A stretch of DNA of 64,000 nucleotides from Hyphomicrobiaceae bacterium. GTDB lineage: Bacteria; Pseudomonadota; Alphaproteobacteria; Rhizobiales; Hyphomicrobiaceae. Made by a program: the position numbers and the translations under genes. The notes under the pieces were generated by a model. The model made no database searches and was not told where the DNA came from. It saw only the letters and a list, made by a program, of their open reading frames with translations. Of this stretch, positions 56,573 to 64,000 are shown in pieces. Each line of letters opens with the position of its first letter. Positions within the stretch are counted from its first letter, which is position 1. The stretch spans positions 372,001 through 436,000 of the forward strand of contig JALHOW010000002.1 in NCBI GenBank assembly GCA_022842785.1, in the 5' to 3' direction.

Positions 56573-57007
56573 ATGAGGATTTCATCGGTCCTTCGCGCGG
56601 CGCTAATAGCGCTCGTCGCCATCTTCGGCGTCTCGCGCGCCGCCCACGCAGAAAGCGGCTCCGTCGAGCTCACGATCTACAAAGCCGGCTGGATTATCGG
56701 CGGATCGGGCGGCGGCGGCTCACTCTACTTCCGCGGCCGACACTACCAGCTGTCCGTCGGTGGCATCGACTATGGCCTCGTCTTCGGAGGCTCGAAGACA
56801 GTCCTACGTGGTCGCGTGAGCAACATCAGGCGCCCTTCGGATGTTGCCGGCGTGTACGGCGCGGCCGGCGCAGGCCTCGCAGTTGGGCGTGGCGCACGCG
56901 CTATCGTTCTGACCAACCAGAAGGGCGCCGTGTTGGAGTTGTCGGGACGCCAGGTAGGCCTCATGGCGAACGCGGATCTGAGCGGGCTTGCAATTTCGCT
57001 GAAGTGA
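56573..57007 (+). CDS. small secreted hypothetical protein, Gly-rich
   Basis: MRISSVLRAALIALVAIFGVSRAAHAES signal peptide; SVELTIYKAGWIIGGSGGGGSLYFRGRHYQLSVGGIDYGL; SD AGGTGC-type upstream. Confidence 0.6.
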   Translation: MRISSVLRAALIALVAIFGVSRAAHAESGSVELTIYKAGWIIGGSGGGGSLYFRGRHYQLSVGGIDYGLVFGGSKTVLRGRVSNIRRPSDVAGVYGAAGAGLAVGRGARAIVLTNQKGAVLELSGRQVGLMANADLSGLAISLK

Positions 57008-57084
57008 GCCGGCCCTCGCCCTCTACTGCGCAACAGACTGCGGATGTCTCGGACGACGGGGCATCCGCAACTGCACGATCTACT

Positions 57085-58572
57085 CTACGATAGCTCCTCG
57101 CGCAGTATCCGCTTCAAGATTTTGCCTGAAGGATTGCGCGGAAGCTGCTCCCGGATGATCAGATCCTTGGGCACCTTGAAGCCGGCCAGCCGAGCGCGGC
57201 AATGCTCGCTGAGCATCGCCAGATCCAAGGCTGCACCTTCATTCAACACAACGACGGCAACGGGCCGCTCTCCCCAACGCTCGTCGGGAAGGCCGATGAC
57301 GGCGGCTTCCCGCACGCCCGCGATCTGATAGATGACGCGCTCGACTTCGGACGAAGCAATGTTCTCCCCGCCCGAGATGATCATGTCCTTCTTACGGTCC
57401 GTCAGATAAAGAAAACCTTCCTCGTCGATATGGCCTATATCGCCTGTGCGAAACCAATCGCCGAAGAATGACGCTCGGGTTTTCTCTGGATCCTTCCAGT
57501 AGCCGCGCGTGATCTTGGGACCGCGCAGGCAGATCTCGCCGCTTTCGCCAGCGGGCAGAGTGCGCCCCATCTCATCGCGGATCTCGACCTCGACGTGCGC
57601 CAAGGCACGACCGACCGAGCCGATCTTCTCAATCTCGCGGCCGGCTTCCATCATGGTGTCGCCACTACACGACTCGGTCAGCCCGTAAGCATCGATATAG
57701 CGTGCGTTTAAGAAATAGCCCGAGAATGCCCGGATGCGCGGCTCGGGCGTACGTTCACCACCGCCGACGACCCATTTGACACTCGTTACGTCGTGCTTGT
57801 CGCGATCCGGATGCGCTAGGATGGCGCTCAGCATGACCGGTGCGAACCAAGCTCCTGTCAGTCGCTCTTGCTCAATAGAGCGGATGGCTGCCGCCGGATC
57901 AAAGTCGCGATGAATACAAATCGCACCTCCCACCCAGAGCACCGCCATCCCAGGCAGATCGAACGCACCGACATGATAGAGGGGGCCTGTTACGAGAAGG
58001 CGGTCTGACGCCGTCAAGCCAAGCGCCACGACGTGATCAGCGTTCTTCCAGTAGAAATTTCCGTATGTGTGCATGACGCCCTTAGGGCGATCGGTCGTAC
58101 CTGATGTGTACATCAGACGGAAGAGATCGTTGGCACCAGTGACGCGCGCGACGGCAGGAGCGACGTCGCCGGCAAGCTTGGTGGCATCCGATTGCGCGGC
58201 GGCGTCGACCAGCACGACATTCTCGAGGCCCGAGACGAGAGGATCAAATTCCTCATCAGCGAAGACGATATTCGCGCCGGCGTGTCCAGTGATATATGCG
58301 ACTTCTTCGGCTGCAAGCCGGTAATTGACCGGGAGAAACACCGCACCAATGTGGCTCGCAGCAAAGGACAGCTCGATGAAGGCTGCGCTGTTCTTCATAA
58401 CCGCAGCAACGATATCGTGCGGACCGACGCCACGAGCGACCAGATACCCTGCCAATTTTTCAATACGAGCACTCAGCGTCGCGTAGTCGAGACGCGTGCT
58501 GCCGTAAATCAGCGCGAGAGCAGAAGGCGTGCGGCGTGCATGAAAGCGGATGAAGCTCGAGAGGTTCAGCAT
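57085..58572 (-). CDS. class I adenylate-forming acyl-CoA synthetase
   Basis: RLMYTSGTTDRPKGVMHTYGN; AYGLTESCSGDTMMEAG; WFRTGDIGHIDEEGFLYLTDRKKDMIISGGENIASSEVE. Confidence 0.92.
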   Translation of the reverse strand: MLNLSSFIRFHARRTPSALALIYGSTRLDYATLSARIEKLAGYLVARGVGPHDIVAAVMKNSAAFIELSFAASHIGAVFLPVNYRLAAEEVAYITGHAGANIVFADEEFDPLVSGLENVVLVDAAAQSDATKLAGDVAPAVARVTGANDLFRLMYTSGTTDRPKGVMHTYGNFYWKNADHVVALGLTASDRLLVTGPLYHVGAFDLPGMAVLWVGGAICIHRDFDPAAAIRSIEQERLTGAWFAPVMLSAILAHPDRDKHDVTSVKWVVGGGERTPEPRIRAFSGYFLNARYIDAYGLTESCSGDTMMEAGREIEKIGSVGRALAHVEVEIRDEMGRTLPAGESGEICLRGPKITRGYWKDPEKTRASFFGDWFRTGDIGHIDEEGFLYLTDRKKDMIISGGENIASSEVERVIYQIAGVREAAVIGLPDERWGERPVAVVVLNEGAALDLAMLSEHCRARLAGFKVPKDLIIREQLPRNPSGKILKRILREELS

Positions 58573-58593
58573 GGTGCAATGCTCCTAACCACC

Positions 58594-59766
58594 TCAGTAC
58601 GAACGCGGCAGCCCTAGATTCTGCCCAGCGATGAAATTCAGGATCATCTCCTCCGAGATAGGCGCGAAACGGAAGAGGCGTGCATCGCGCCATAGTCGCT
58701 CGACATGCATGTCCTTCGCGAAACCCATCCCGCCCATGGTCTGCATGGCCTGCTCGATCCCCGCCGATGCTGCTTGTGAAGCTATCAGCTTTCCGACATT
58801 GGCCTCGGTGCCGAATGGCTTTCCAGCATCGAAGAGCGCTGCCGCCTTGAGGTTCATCAATCGAGCGCACTGAACTTCCGCCCAGTGCTGAGCGAGCGGA
58901 AACTGCAGGCCCTGATAGCTGGCGATCGGCTTTCCGCCAAATACGCGGCGTTCCTTCGCGTAGTCGACGGCGAGCCGGATAGCGAGATCGGCAGCACCGA
59001 CGAGACCAGCCGTCGTCACGATGCGCTCGGTGTTCAGGACGTCGAGAAGCTCATACCAACCGCCGTCAAGCGTGCCGAGGATCTCGCTGCCGTCGATCTC
59101 GACATCATCGAAGAAGACATTGCAGGCCGAGAGCGTGTTGGTGCCGACCTTCTCGATGGGGGCGTAGGTCAGCCCTTTCCGCGCGACGTCGATCATGAAC
59201 ATCGTGAGGCCATGCGTGCGCTTCGGCGAATCCTCGACCTTGGTCGTGCGCGCAATGACCAGCATCTTCTGTGCGGACTCGACACCCGTAATCCAGATCT
59301 TTCGACCGTTGAGACGCCAGCCATTTCCTGAGCGTGTCGCGAATGTCTTGATCTCGAGGCTATTGGAGCCTGCATCGGGCTCGGTAAGCGCCATGCAGCA
59401 GTTGATTTCGCCCGAGATGATCTTCGGCAGAAGCTCGCGCCGCATGGCATCACTGCCGAAGCGCGCGATCGAAACTCCGCCGAAGATCGGGTTGATCATG
59501 AAGAGCTGGCCGACGGTGCAGCCACCGCCACTTGCCGCAAGCTGTTCGATGATCAAGGCCATCTCGACCATACCGAGGCCACTGCCACCATGGGCCTCAG
59601 GCAGCGCGACACCGCAGAGTCCGGCCTCGCATACGGCGCGCCAAAGCTCCTGCGGAAAGGCCTTTCGCGCATCGTGATCGCGCCAATAATCGAGACCGAA
59701 GTGCTCGCCGATCTTGCGCGCACTCTCCGCGATCATCTTCTGCTCGTCGGTCAGTTCGAAGTCCAT
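58594..59766 (-). CDS. acyl-CoA dehydrogenase
   Basis: CMALTEPDAGSNSLEIKTFATRSGNGWRLNGRKIWITG; YAKERRVFGGKPIASYQGLQFPLA; QTMGGMGFAKDMHVERLWRDAR. Confidence 0.92.
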   Translation of the reverse strand: MDFELTDEQKMIAESARKIGEHFGLDYWRDHDARKAFPQELWRAVCEAGLCGVALPEAHGGSGLGMVEMALIIEQLAASGGGCTVGQLFMINPIFGGVSIARFGSDAMRRELLPKIISGEINCCMALTEPDAGSNSLEIKTFATRSGNGWRLNGRKIWITGVESAQKMLVIARTTKVEDSPKRTHGLTMFMIDVARKGLTYAPIEKVGTNTLSACNVFFDDVEIDGSEILGTLDGGWYELLDVLNTERIVTTAGLVGAADLAIRLAVDYAKERRVFGGKPIASYQGLQFPLAQHWAEVQCARLMNLKAAALFDAGKPFGTEANVGKLIASQAASAGIEQAMQTMGGMGFAKDMHVERLWRDARLFRFAPISEEMILNFIAGQNLGLPRSY

Positions 59767-59783
59767 GGCACTTTCCGTTAGGC

Positions 59784-60854
59784 TCAGATGGCCAGCAAAT
59801 GGAGCGGCTCTTCCAGCAGCGCGATCATGTCATCGAGAAGTCGGGCAGCCGATGCGTGATCGAGCGCGCTGCTGTCGTACGAAACAGCAAGTGTCATCTC
59901 GTGGCTTACAGCGCCTCCGCGCGCCGCGCGAACGCCGCCAACACCAAGTGCCATCCGCCAGCCCTGCGGGACCGTTGGCACGAGAAGACGCGTCTTGCCC
60001 TCGACGATGAAGATCGCGAGATCGCCTGCGTCGCCGCCCCGTTGCGCTTGTGCGATGCGCGTGGCCATGGCCGACAGCGTGTCGCGCGGGGAGCATTCGA
60101 TTGCGACCAGAGAGCCGCCCATATCGAAGCCAATACGAACAGGCTCTTCACCGTCTCCTGCGAGCGCCCTTGTACAGGCGAGCACGACGTAGGTCAGCCG
60201 CTCGAATGTCCGCCCACTCGCACCCGCCAGGCGATTGTCGAGCGCACGTAACGCGGTGACATCGGCGTCGGCGCTAACGAAGGAGAGTGCTGAGCATGCG
60301 GGGGCCGTTTGCGTCGCGCGCTCCACTGCTGGCGCGATGGGCGTAAGCTGCCGGGATGAAACCTGCCCGCCTTTTGCGTCGAGAACATCGGCGGCCTTGA
60401 TGCGCCCACGCGGACCTGAGCCTCCGACAAATTTGAGATCAATGCCGGCCTCCCGCGCCAATCGCCGCGCGTACGGCGTGGCGATGATGCGCTCCTCCAA
60501 TCGACGCAGAGATACAGGAGACGCATCGGGTGGCCGCGCTGCTTTCGGCAGATCCCCCTTCTTAGGCGCCGACGCTGCTTCGGTTGCCAGACGGCCGGCC
60601 GCGGACACGCCTTCGAGGCGCCAGCGTGCAATAGGCGCCCCCACGGACACGACATCGCCCTCGGGCGAAAGCAAATCAGCCATCACGCCCGGCGCGGGTG
60701 CTTCAACATCGTTGGCGATCTTGTCGGTCTCGATGACGACGATGATATCGCCGGCGCTGAAGCGCTGGCCGGGCGAGACTAGCCAGCGCGCGACCGTGCC
60801 CTCGGTCATGGTGAGACCGAGCTTCGGCATCAGCAGGTCGGCGATATCGCCCAT
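59784..60854 (-). CDS. 2-oxoacid dehydrogenase E2-like protein: lipoyl domain, PSBD, degenerate acyltransferase domain
   Basis: Lipoyl-domain motif VVIETDKIANDVEAPAPG; PSBD TPYARRLAREAGIDLKFVGGSGPRGRIKAADV; C-terminal SYDSSALDHASAARLLDDM in place of canonical SFDHRVxDGA. Confidence 0.8.
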   Translation of the reverse strand: MGDIADLLMPKLGLTMTEGTVARWLVSPGQRFSAGDIIVVIETDKIANDVEAPAPGVMADLLSPEGDVVSVGAPIARWRLEGVSAAGRLATEAASAPKKGDLPKAARPPDASPVSLRRLEERIIATPYARRLAREAGIDLKFVGGSGPRGRIKAADVLDAKGGQVSSRQLTPIAPAVERATQTAPACSALSFVSADADVTALRALDNRLAGASGRTFERLTYVVLACTRALAGDGEEPVRIGFDMGGSLVAIECSPRDTLSAMATRIAQAQRGGDAGDLAIFIVEGKTRLLVPTVPQGWRMALGVGGVRAARGGAVSHEMTLAVSYDSSALDHASAARLLDDMIALLEEPLHLLAI

Positions 60855-60857
60855 GGT

Positions 60858-61643
60858 TCAATGGCCGGTGAACTTAGGCGCGCGCTTCTCGAGAAACGCG
60901 CTGCAGCCTTCCTTGGAATCAGCGGTGTCGAGCACCAGACCGATCATGGCCTGCTCGTGCGCCAGCGCAGAGGAGAGCGGCATGTCGCCACCGCTGTTGA
61001 GCGTCCGCTTGAGCAGCTTCAGGACAAGCGGCGACTTCGAGGCCATCTTGCCGGCCATCTCACGAGCAGCAGTCATGACCTCCGACTTCGGAACGGTCTT
61101 GTTGGCGAGACCGATCTCGACCGCCTCCTGAGCCGAGATCTGCTCGCCAGTAAACATGATCTCCTTGGCACGGCAGAGAGGCACCTGACGAATGATGCGC
61201 TGCGTGCCGCCTGCGCCTGGGAACAGGCCAAGCGTGATCTCTGGGAGGCCAAGGCGCGCGTTGTCGGCGAGAATGCGGATGTCGGTCGCGAGAATGAGCT
61301 CCGTGCCACCGCCGAGGGCATAACCGTTGACCGCAGCAATCGTCGGCTTGTCGCACAGCTCGATGCGCCGGAACACACGATGAATGACCTCGCCGAACTC
61401 TTCATAGTGGCGCAGTCCATCACGCGATTTGAGATCCGCGATGTCGCCGCCAGCAACGAACGCGCGATCGCCCGCGCCCGTGATGATGATGACCTGCACC
61501 GCCGGGTCGGCCTCGATCTTGGCCCATGCATCCTCAAGCGTGAGGAGCGTTGGGATGTCGAGGGCATTGAGCGTCTTCGGTCGATTGATCGTGACGACGG
61601 CTAGGCCGTCCGCGATATCGGTAAGAATGGCATCACTGGTCAT
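60858..61643 (-). CDS. enoyl-CoA hydratase/isomerase family protein
   Basis: DRAFVAGGDIADLKS, DKPTIAAVNGYALGGGTELILATDIRI, PEITLGLFPGAGGTQRIIRQV; start at MTSDAILTD. Confidence 0.92.
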   Translation of the reverse strand: MTSDAILTDIADGLAVVTINRPKTLNALDIPTLLTLEDAWAKIEADPAVQVIIITGAGDRAFVAGGDIADLKSRDGLRHYEEFGEVIHRVFRRIELCDKPTIAAVNGYALGGGTELILATDIRILADNARLGLPEITLGLFPGAGGTQRIIRQVPLCRAKEIMFTGEQISAQEAVEIGLANKTVPKSEVMTAAREMAGKMASKSPLVLKLLKRTLNSGGDMPLSSALAHEQAMIGLVLDTADSKEGCSAFLEKRAPKFTGH

Positions 61644-61662
61644 GGGCGCTCCTCGATTTTCT

Positions 61663-62637
61663 TTATGCGAGCGTGCGGCGCACGGCCTCGACAATGCGCG
61701 AGGCATCGGGGCGATAGTGCGCCTCGAGTTCTTTCGCAAAAGGCACGGGCATGAATGGCGCGCCGACACGCACGATCGGACCATCCAGCTCGTCAAAGCC
61801 AATGTCGGCCATGCGCGCAGCGATCTCCGCACCAACGCCAAAGGCTTCGACGGCCTCGTGCACGATCACGAGCCGATGCGTCCGCGCGAGAGAGGCCAGC
61901 ACCGCGGCTTCGTCCCAGGGCTGAAGGGAGCGAAGGTCGATCACTTCGGCCTCGATGCCGTCTTTTGCAAGCAGGCCCGCTGCATCAAGTGCGACGGCAC
62001 GCATAGCGCCATACGTGGCGATCGTTGCATCCCGTCCAGGTCGCGCAACGTCTGCCTTGCCAATTGACGCGCTCGGCGGCGGCTCCGGCAGCTCTCCCTT
62101 CACCGCGTACAGGCTCTTGTTCTCGACAACGATGACCGGATCTGGATCGGCGATCGCAGCGCGCGTCAATGCGTAAGCATCTGCGACTGTCGCGGGGCAC
62201 ACGACCTTCAGTCCCGGCACATGCGCAAGCCAGGCTTCGAGGCACTGCGAGTGCTGCGGCCCGGCATTGATGCCGCCACCATGCGGAAGGCGCACCACCA
62301 TGGGCAGTGCGTACTGCCCGCCGAACATGAAACGCGCCTTCGCCGCCTGATTGACGAGCGCGTCCATCGAAAGTGTCACGAAGTCCATGAACATGATCTC
62401 GACGACGGGCTTTAGGCCGCTCATGGCTGCACCCACGGCCGCGCCGACGATAGCCGCCTCCGAAATGGGCGTATCGCGCACGCGATCGGGACCGAAGCGA
62501 TCGAGCAGTCCGCGCGTTACGCCGAAGGGGCCGCCCGGCGCCGCGATATCCTCACCAAACACCACCACGCTGTCGTCGGCCGCCATGGCGTCGGCAAGCG
62601 CGCGATTGATGGCTTGGCCGAAGCGCACCTCGCTCAT
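61663..62637 (-). CDS. alpha-ketoacid dehydrogenase E1 beta subunit (transketolase C-terminal family)
   Basis: VVVFGEDIAAPGGPFGVTRGL, GPQHSQCLEAWLAHVPGLKVVCPATVADAYAL, IDLRSLQPWDEAAVLASLARTHRLVIVHEA. Confidence 0.92.
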   Translation of the reverse strand: MSEVRFGQAINRALADAMAADDSVVVFGEDIAAPGGPFGVTRGLLDRFGPDRVRDTPISEAAIVGAAVGAAMSGLKPVVEIMFMDFVTLSMDALVNQAAKARFMFGGQYALPMVVRLPHGGGINAGPQHSQCLEAWLAHVPGLKVVCPATVADAYALTRAAIADPDPVIVVENKSLYAVKGELPEPPPSASIGKADVARPGRDATIATYGAMRAVALDAAGLLAKDGIEAEVIDLRSLQPWDEAAVLASLARTHRLVIVHEAVEAFGVGAEIAARMADIGFDELDGPIVRVGAPFMPVPFAKELEAHYRPDASRIVEAVRRTLA

Positions 62638-63632
62638 GGCCGAACCTCCGTGTTGGCGTAGACATCGCGGAGAGCATCGCCGAAAGCAGGCGCCGTGCCG
62701 GCTCGTGCGCGCGCAACCGCGGCATCCACGCGTGCGACGGCATCGCGTTCGGCTGCTTTGATCTCCGCTGCAGGCAAACCCTCTGCAGCGAGGCGCCGCT
62801 CGAGGCGACCTATCGGGTCATCATCGCTACGTGCGGCATCGGCCGCATCTCGATACTTCTGCGGATCACCCTCGAAGTGCCCGCGCACGCGCGTCGTACG
62901 ACATTCGAGAAAGCGAGGGCCACCACCGTTGCGGATCTCAGCCACGAGTGTGCGCGTCACGTCGTGAACGGCCATTGCGTCATTGCCGTCGATGGAGCGC
63001 GCTTCGATGCGGTGGCTCAGGGCGAGCGCGCATGGATCCGCCGCGAGCTGCCGCGATGTCGGCGAGAACTCAGACCAGCCGTTGTTCTCGCAAACGAAGA
63101 GCACCGGCAGTCGCCAGATGGACGCGAGATTGAAACTCTCGTGCATCACGCCCTCGGCCAACGCGCCATCGCCAAAGAAAACCGCTGCCACAGCGCCGTT
63201 GCGCTTCACCTGATGGGCGAGCGCACTGCCGACCGCAATCGGAAGACCTGCCCCGACGATGCCATTCGCGCCAAGCATGCCGACTGCCGCATCGGCAACG
63301 TGCATCGAGCCGCCGCGGCCTTTGCACATGCCCTCGGCTTTGCCCATGATCTCGAGAAAGAAGCGCTCGAGATCGAGCCCCTTGGCCAATGCATGGCCGT
63401 GGCCGCGATGGTTCGAGGCAAGCGTATCTGTGGGCCCGAGCGCCGCACAAACGCCAGCCGCAACACCTTCCTGCCCCACCGAGAGATGAATGAACCCCGG
63501 CACCTCGCCGTCAGCGAACAATTGGGCAAGGCGCAACTCGGCCTCGCGGATCAGCCGCATGGTCCGCAACAGATCGATGGGTGAAGCGCTGTCCGCCGCG
63601 GTCAAGCAGAAATCCTCCAGCCGTTGGGACAA
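62634..63632 (-). CDS. thiamine-dependent dehydrogenase E1 alpha subunit
   Basis: GHGHALAKGLDLERFFLEIMGKAEGMCKGRGGSMHVAD; VFFGDGALAEGVMHESFNLASIWRLPVLFVCENNGW. Confidence 0.92.
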   Translation of the reverse strand: MSQRLEDFCLTAADSASPIDLLRTMRLIREAELRLAQLFADGEVPGFIHLSVGQEGVAAGVCAALGPTDTLASNHRGHGHALAKGLDLERFFLEIMGKAEGMCKGRGGSMHVADAAVGMLGANGIVGAGLPIAVGSALAHQVKRNGAVAAVFFGDGALAEGVMHESFNLASIWRLPVLFVCENNGWSEFSPTSRQLAADPCALALSHRIEARSIDGNDAMAVHDVTRTLVAEIRNGGGPRFLECRTTRVRGHFEGDPQKYRDAADAARSDDDPIGRLERRLAAEGLPAAEIKAAERDAVARVDAAVARARAGTAPAFGDALRDVYANTEVRP

Positions 63633-63755
63633 TTGCTCCGCTATTCTCGGCAGGGAAGGATCGCGGTGTCAAGGATAATGAATGATGAGCCATGATTCGT
63701 ATTTGTTGACGAGCATGGCGCGATAGCGCTAGTCTTTGAGCCAGCGAGGTCCGCG

Positions 63756-64000
63756 ATGCTCGAGAAAAAGCCTTCTGAGGGGCCCGATGCGGCCGGCGAG
63801 GCCGCCCCAGGCCGCAGACGCCGCGCCGACCGCGCAATCGAAACGCGGCGCAAGCTCATTGATGCGGCGGCCAGGGTCGTGGGCGCGGAAGGCTACGCGA
63901 ACGCTTCGGTCGCCAAGGTCACGGCTCTTGCCGAGATTGCTCAAGGCACATTCTACAACTACTTCGCATCACAGCAGGATCTGTTCGACCAACTGCTCCC
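63756..64000 (+). CDS. TetR/AcrR family transcriptional regulator, 3' end outside window
   Basis: MLEKKPSEGPDAAGEAAPGRRRRADRAIETRRKLIDAAARVVGAEGYANASVAKVTALAEIAQGTFYNYFASQQDLFDQLL read by hand; divergent from the E1 alpha gene. Confidence 0.88.
   Translation, partial: MLEKKPSEGPDAAGEAAPGRRRRADRAIETRRKLIDAAARVVGAEGYANASVAKVTALAEIAQGTFYNYFASQQDLFDQLL

Overview
This 64 kb, GC-rich window looks like an alphaproteobacterial chromosome, judged by gene content and regulatory style. It is densely coding. I saw no rRNA, tRNA, CRISPR array, transposase or phage genes. It is mostly transport and catabolism: an Opp-type peptide ABC operon, a TroABCD-type metal ABC operon, a Liv-type ABC operon, a TRAP operon, a TetR-controlled RND pump, a ferredoxin/CysG/CysI/DUF934/CysB-like sulfite-reduction cluster, an NsrR/truncated-haemoglobin pair, a PaaK/DpgC-like pair and an E1a-E1b-ECH-E2-ACAD-acyl-CoA synthetase operon. 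The observations most worth following up are: (1) a 770-aa fusion of a type-1 periplasmic-binding domain to a pentameric ligand-gated ion channel (33599-35911, -); (2) an unannotated 25-codon upstream ORF ending in Cys-Cys-Arg-Cys-Cys-Cys-Cys-stop with a strong Shine-Dalgarno (28502-28579, -), preceding two orphan small genes; (3) a DpgC-like cofactor-independent dioxygenase next to a phenylacetate-CoA ligase; (4) an ABC ATPase with no recognisable LSGGQ signature at the end of the Liv operon; (5) an E2-like protein whose catalytic His is replaced in the HxxxD motif. Several perfect palindromes or hairpins with clear regulatory positions are also reported. All product calls come from reading motifs by eye; no database search was run.
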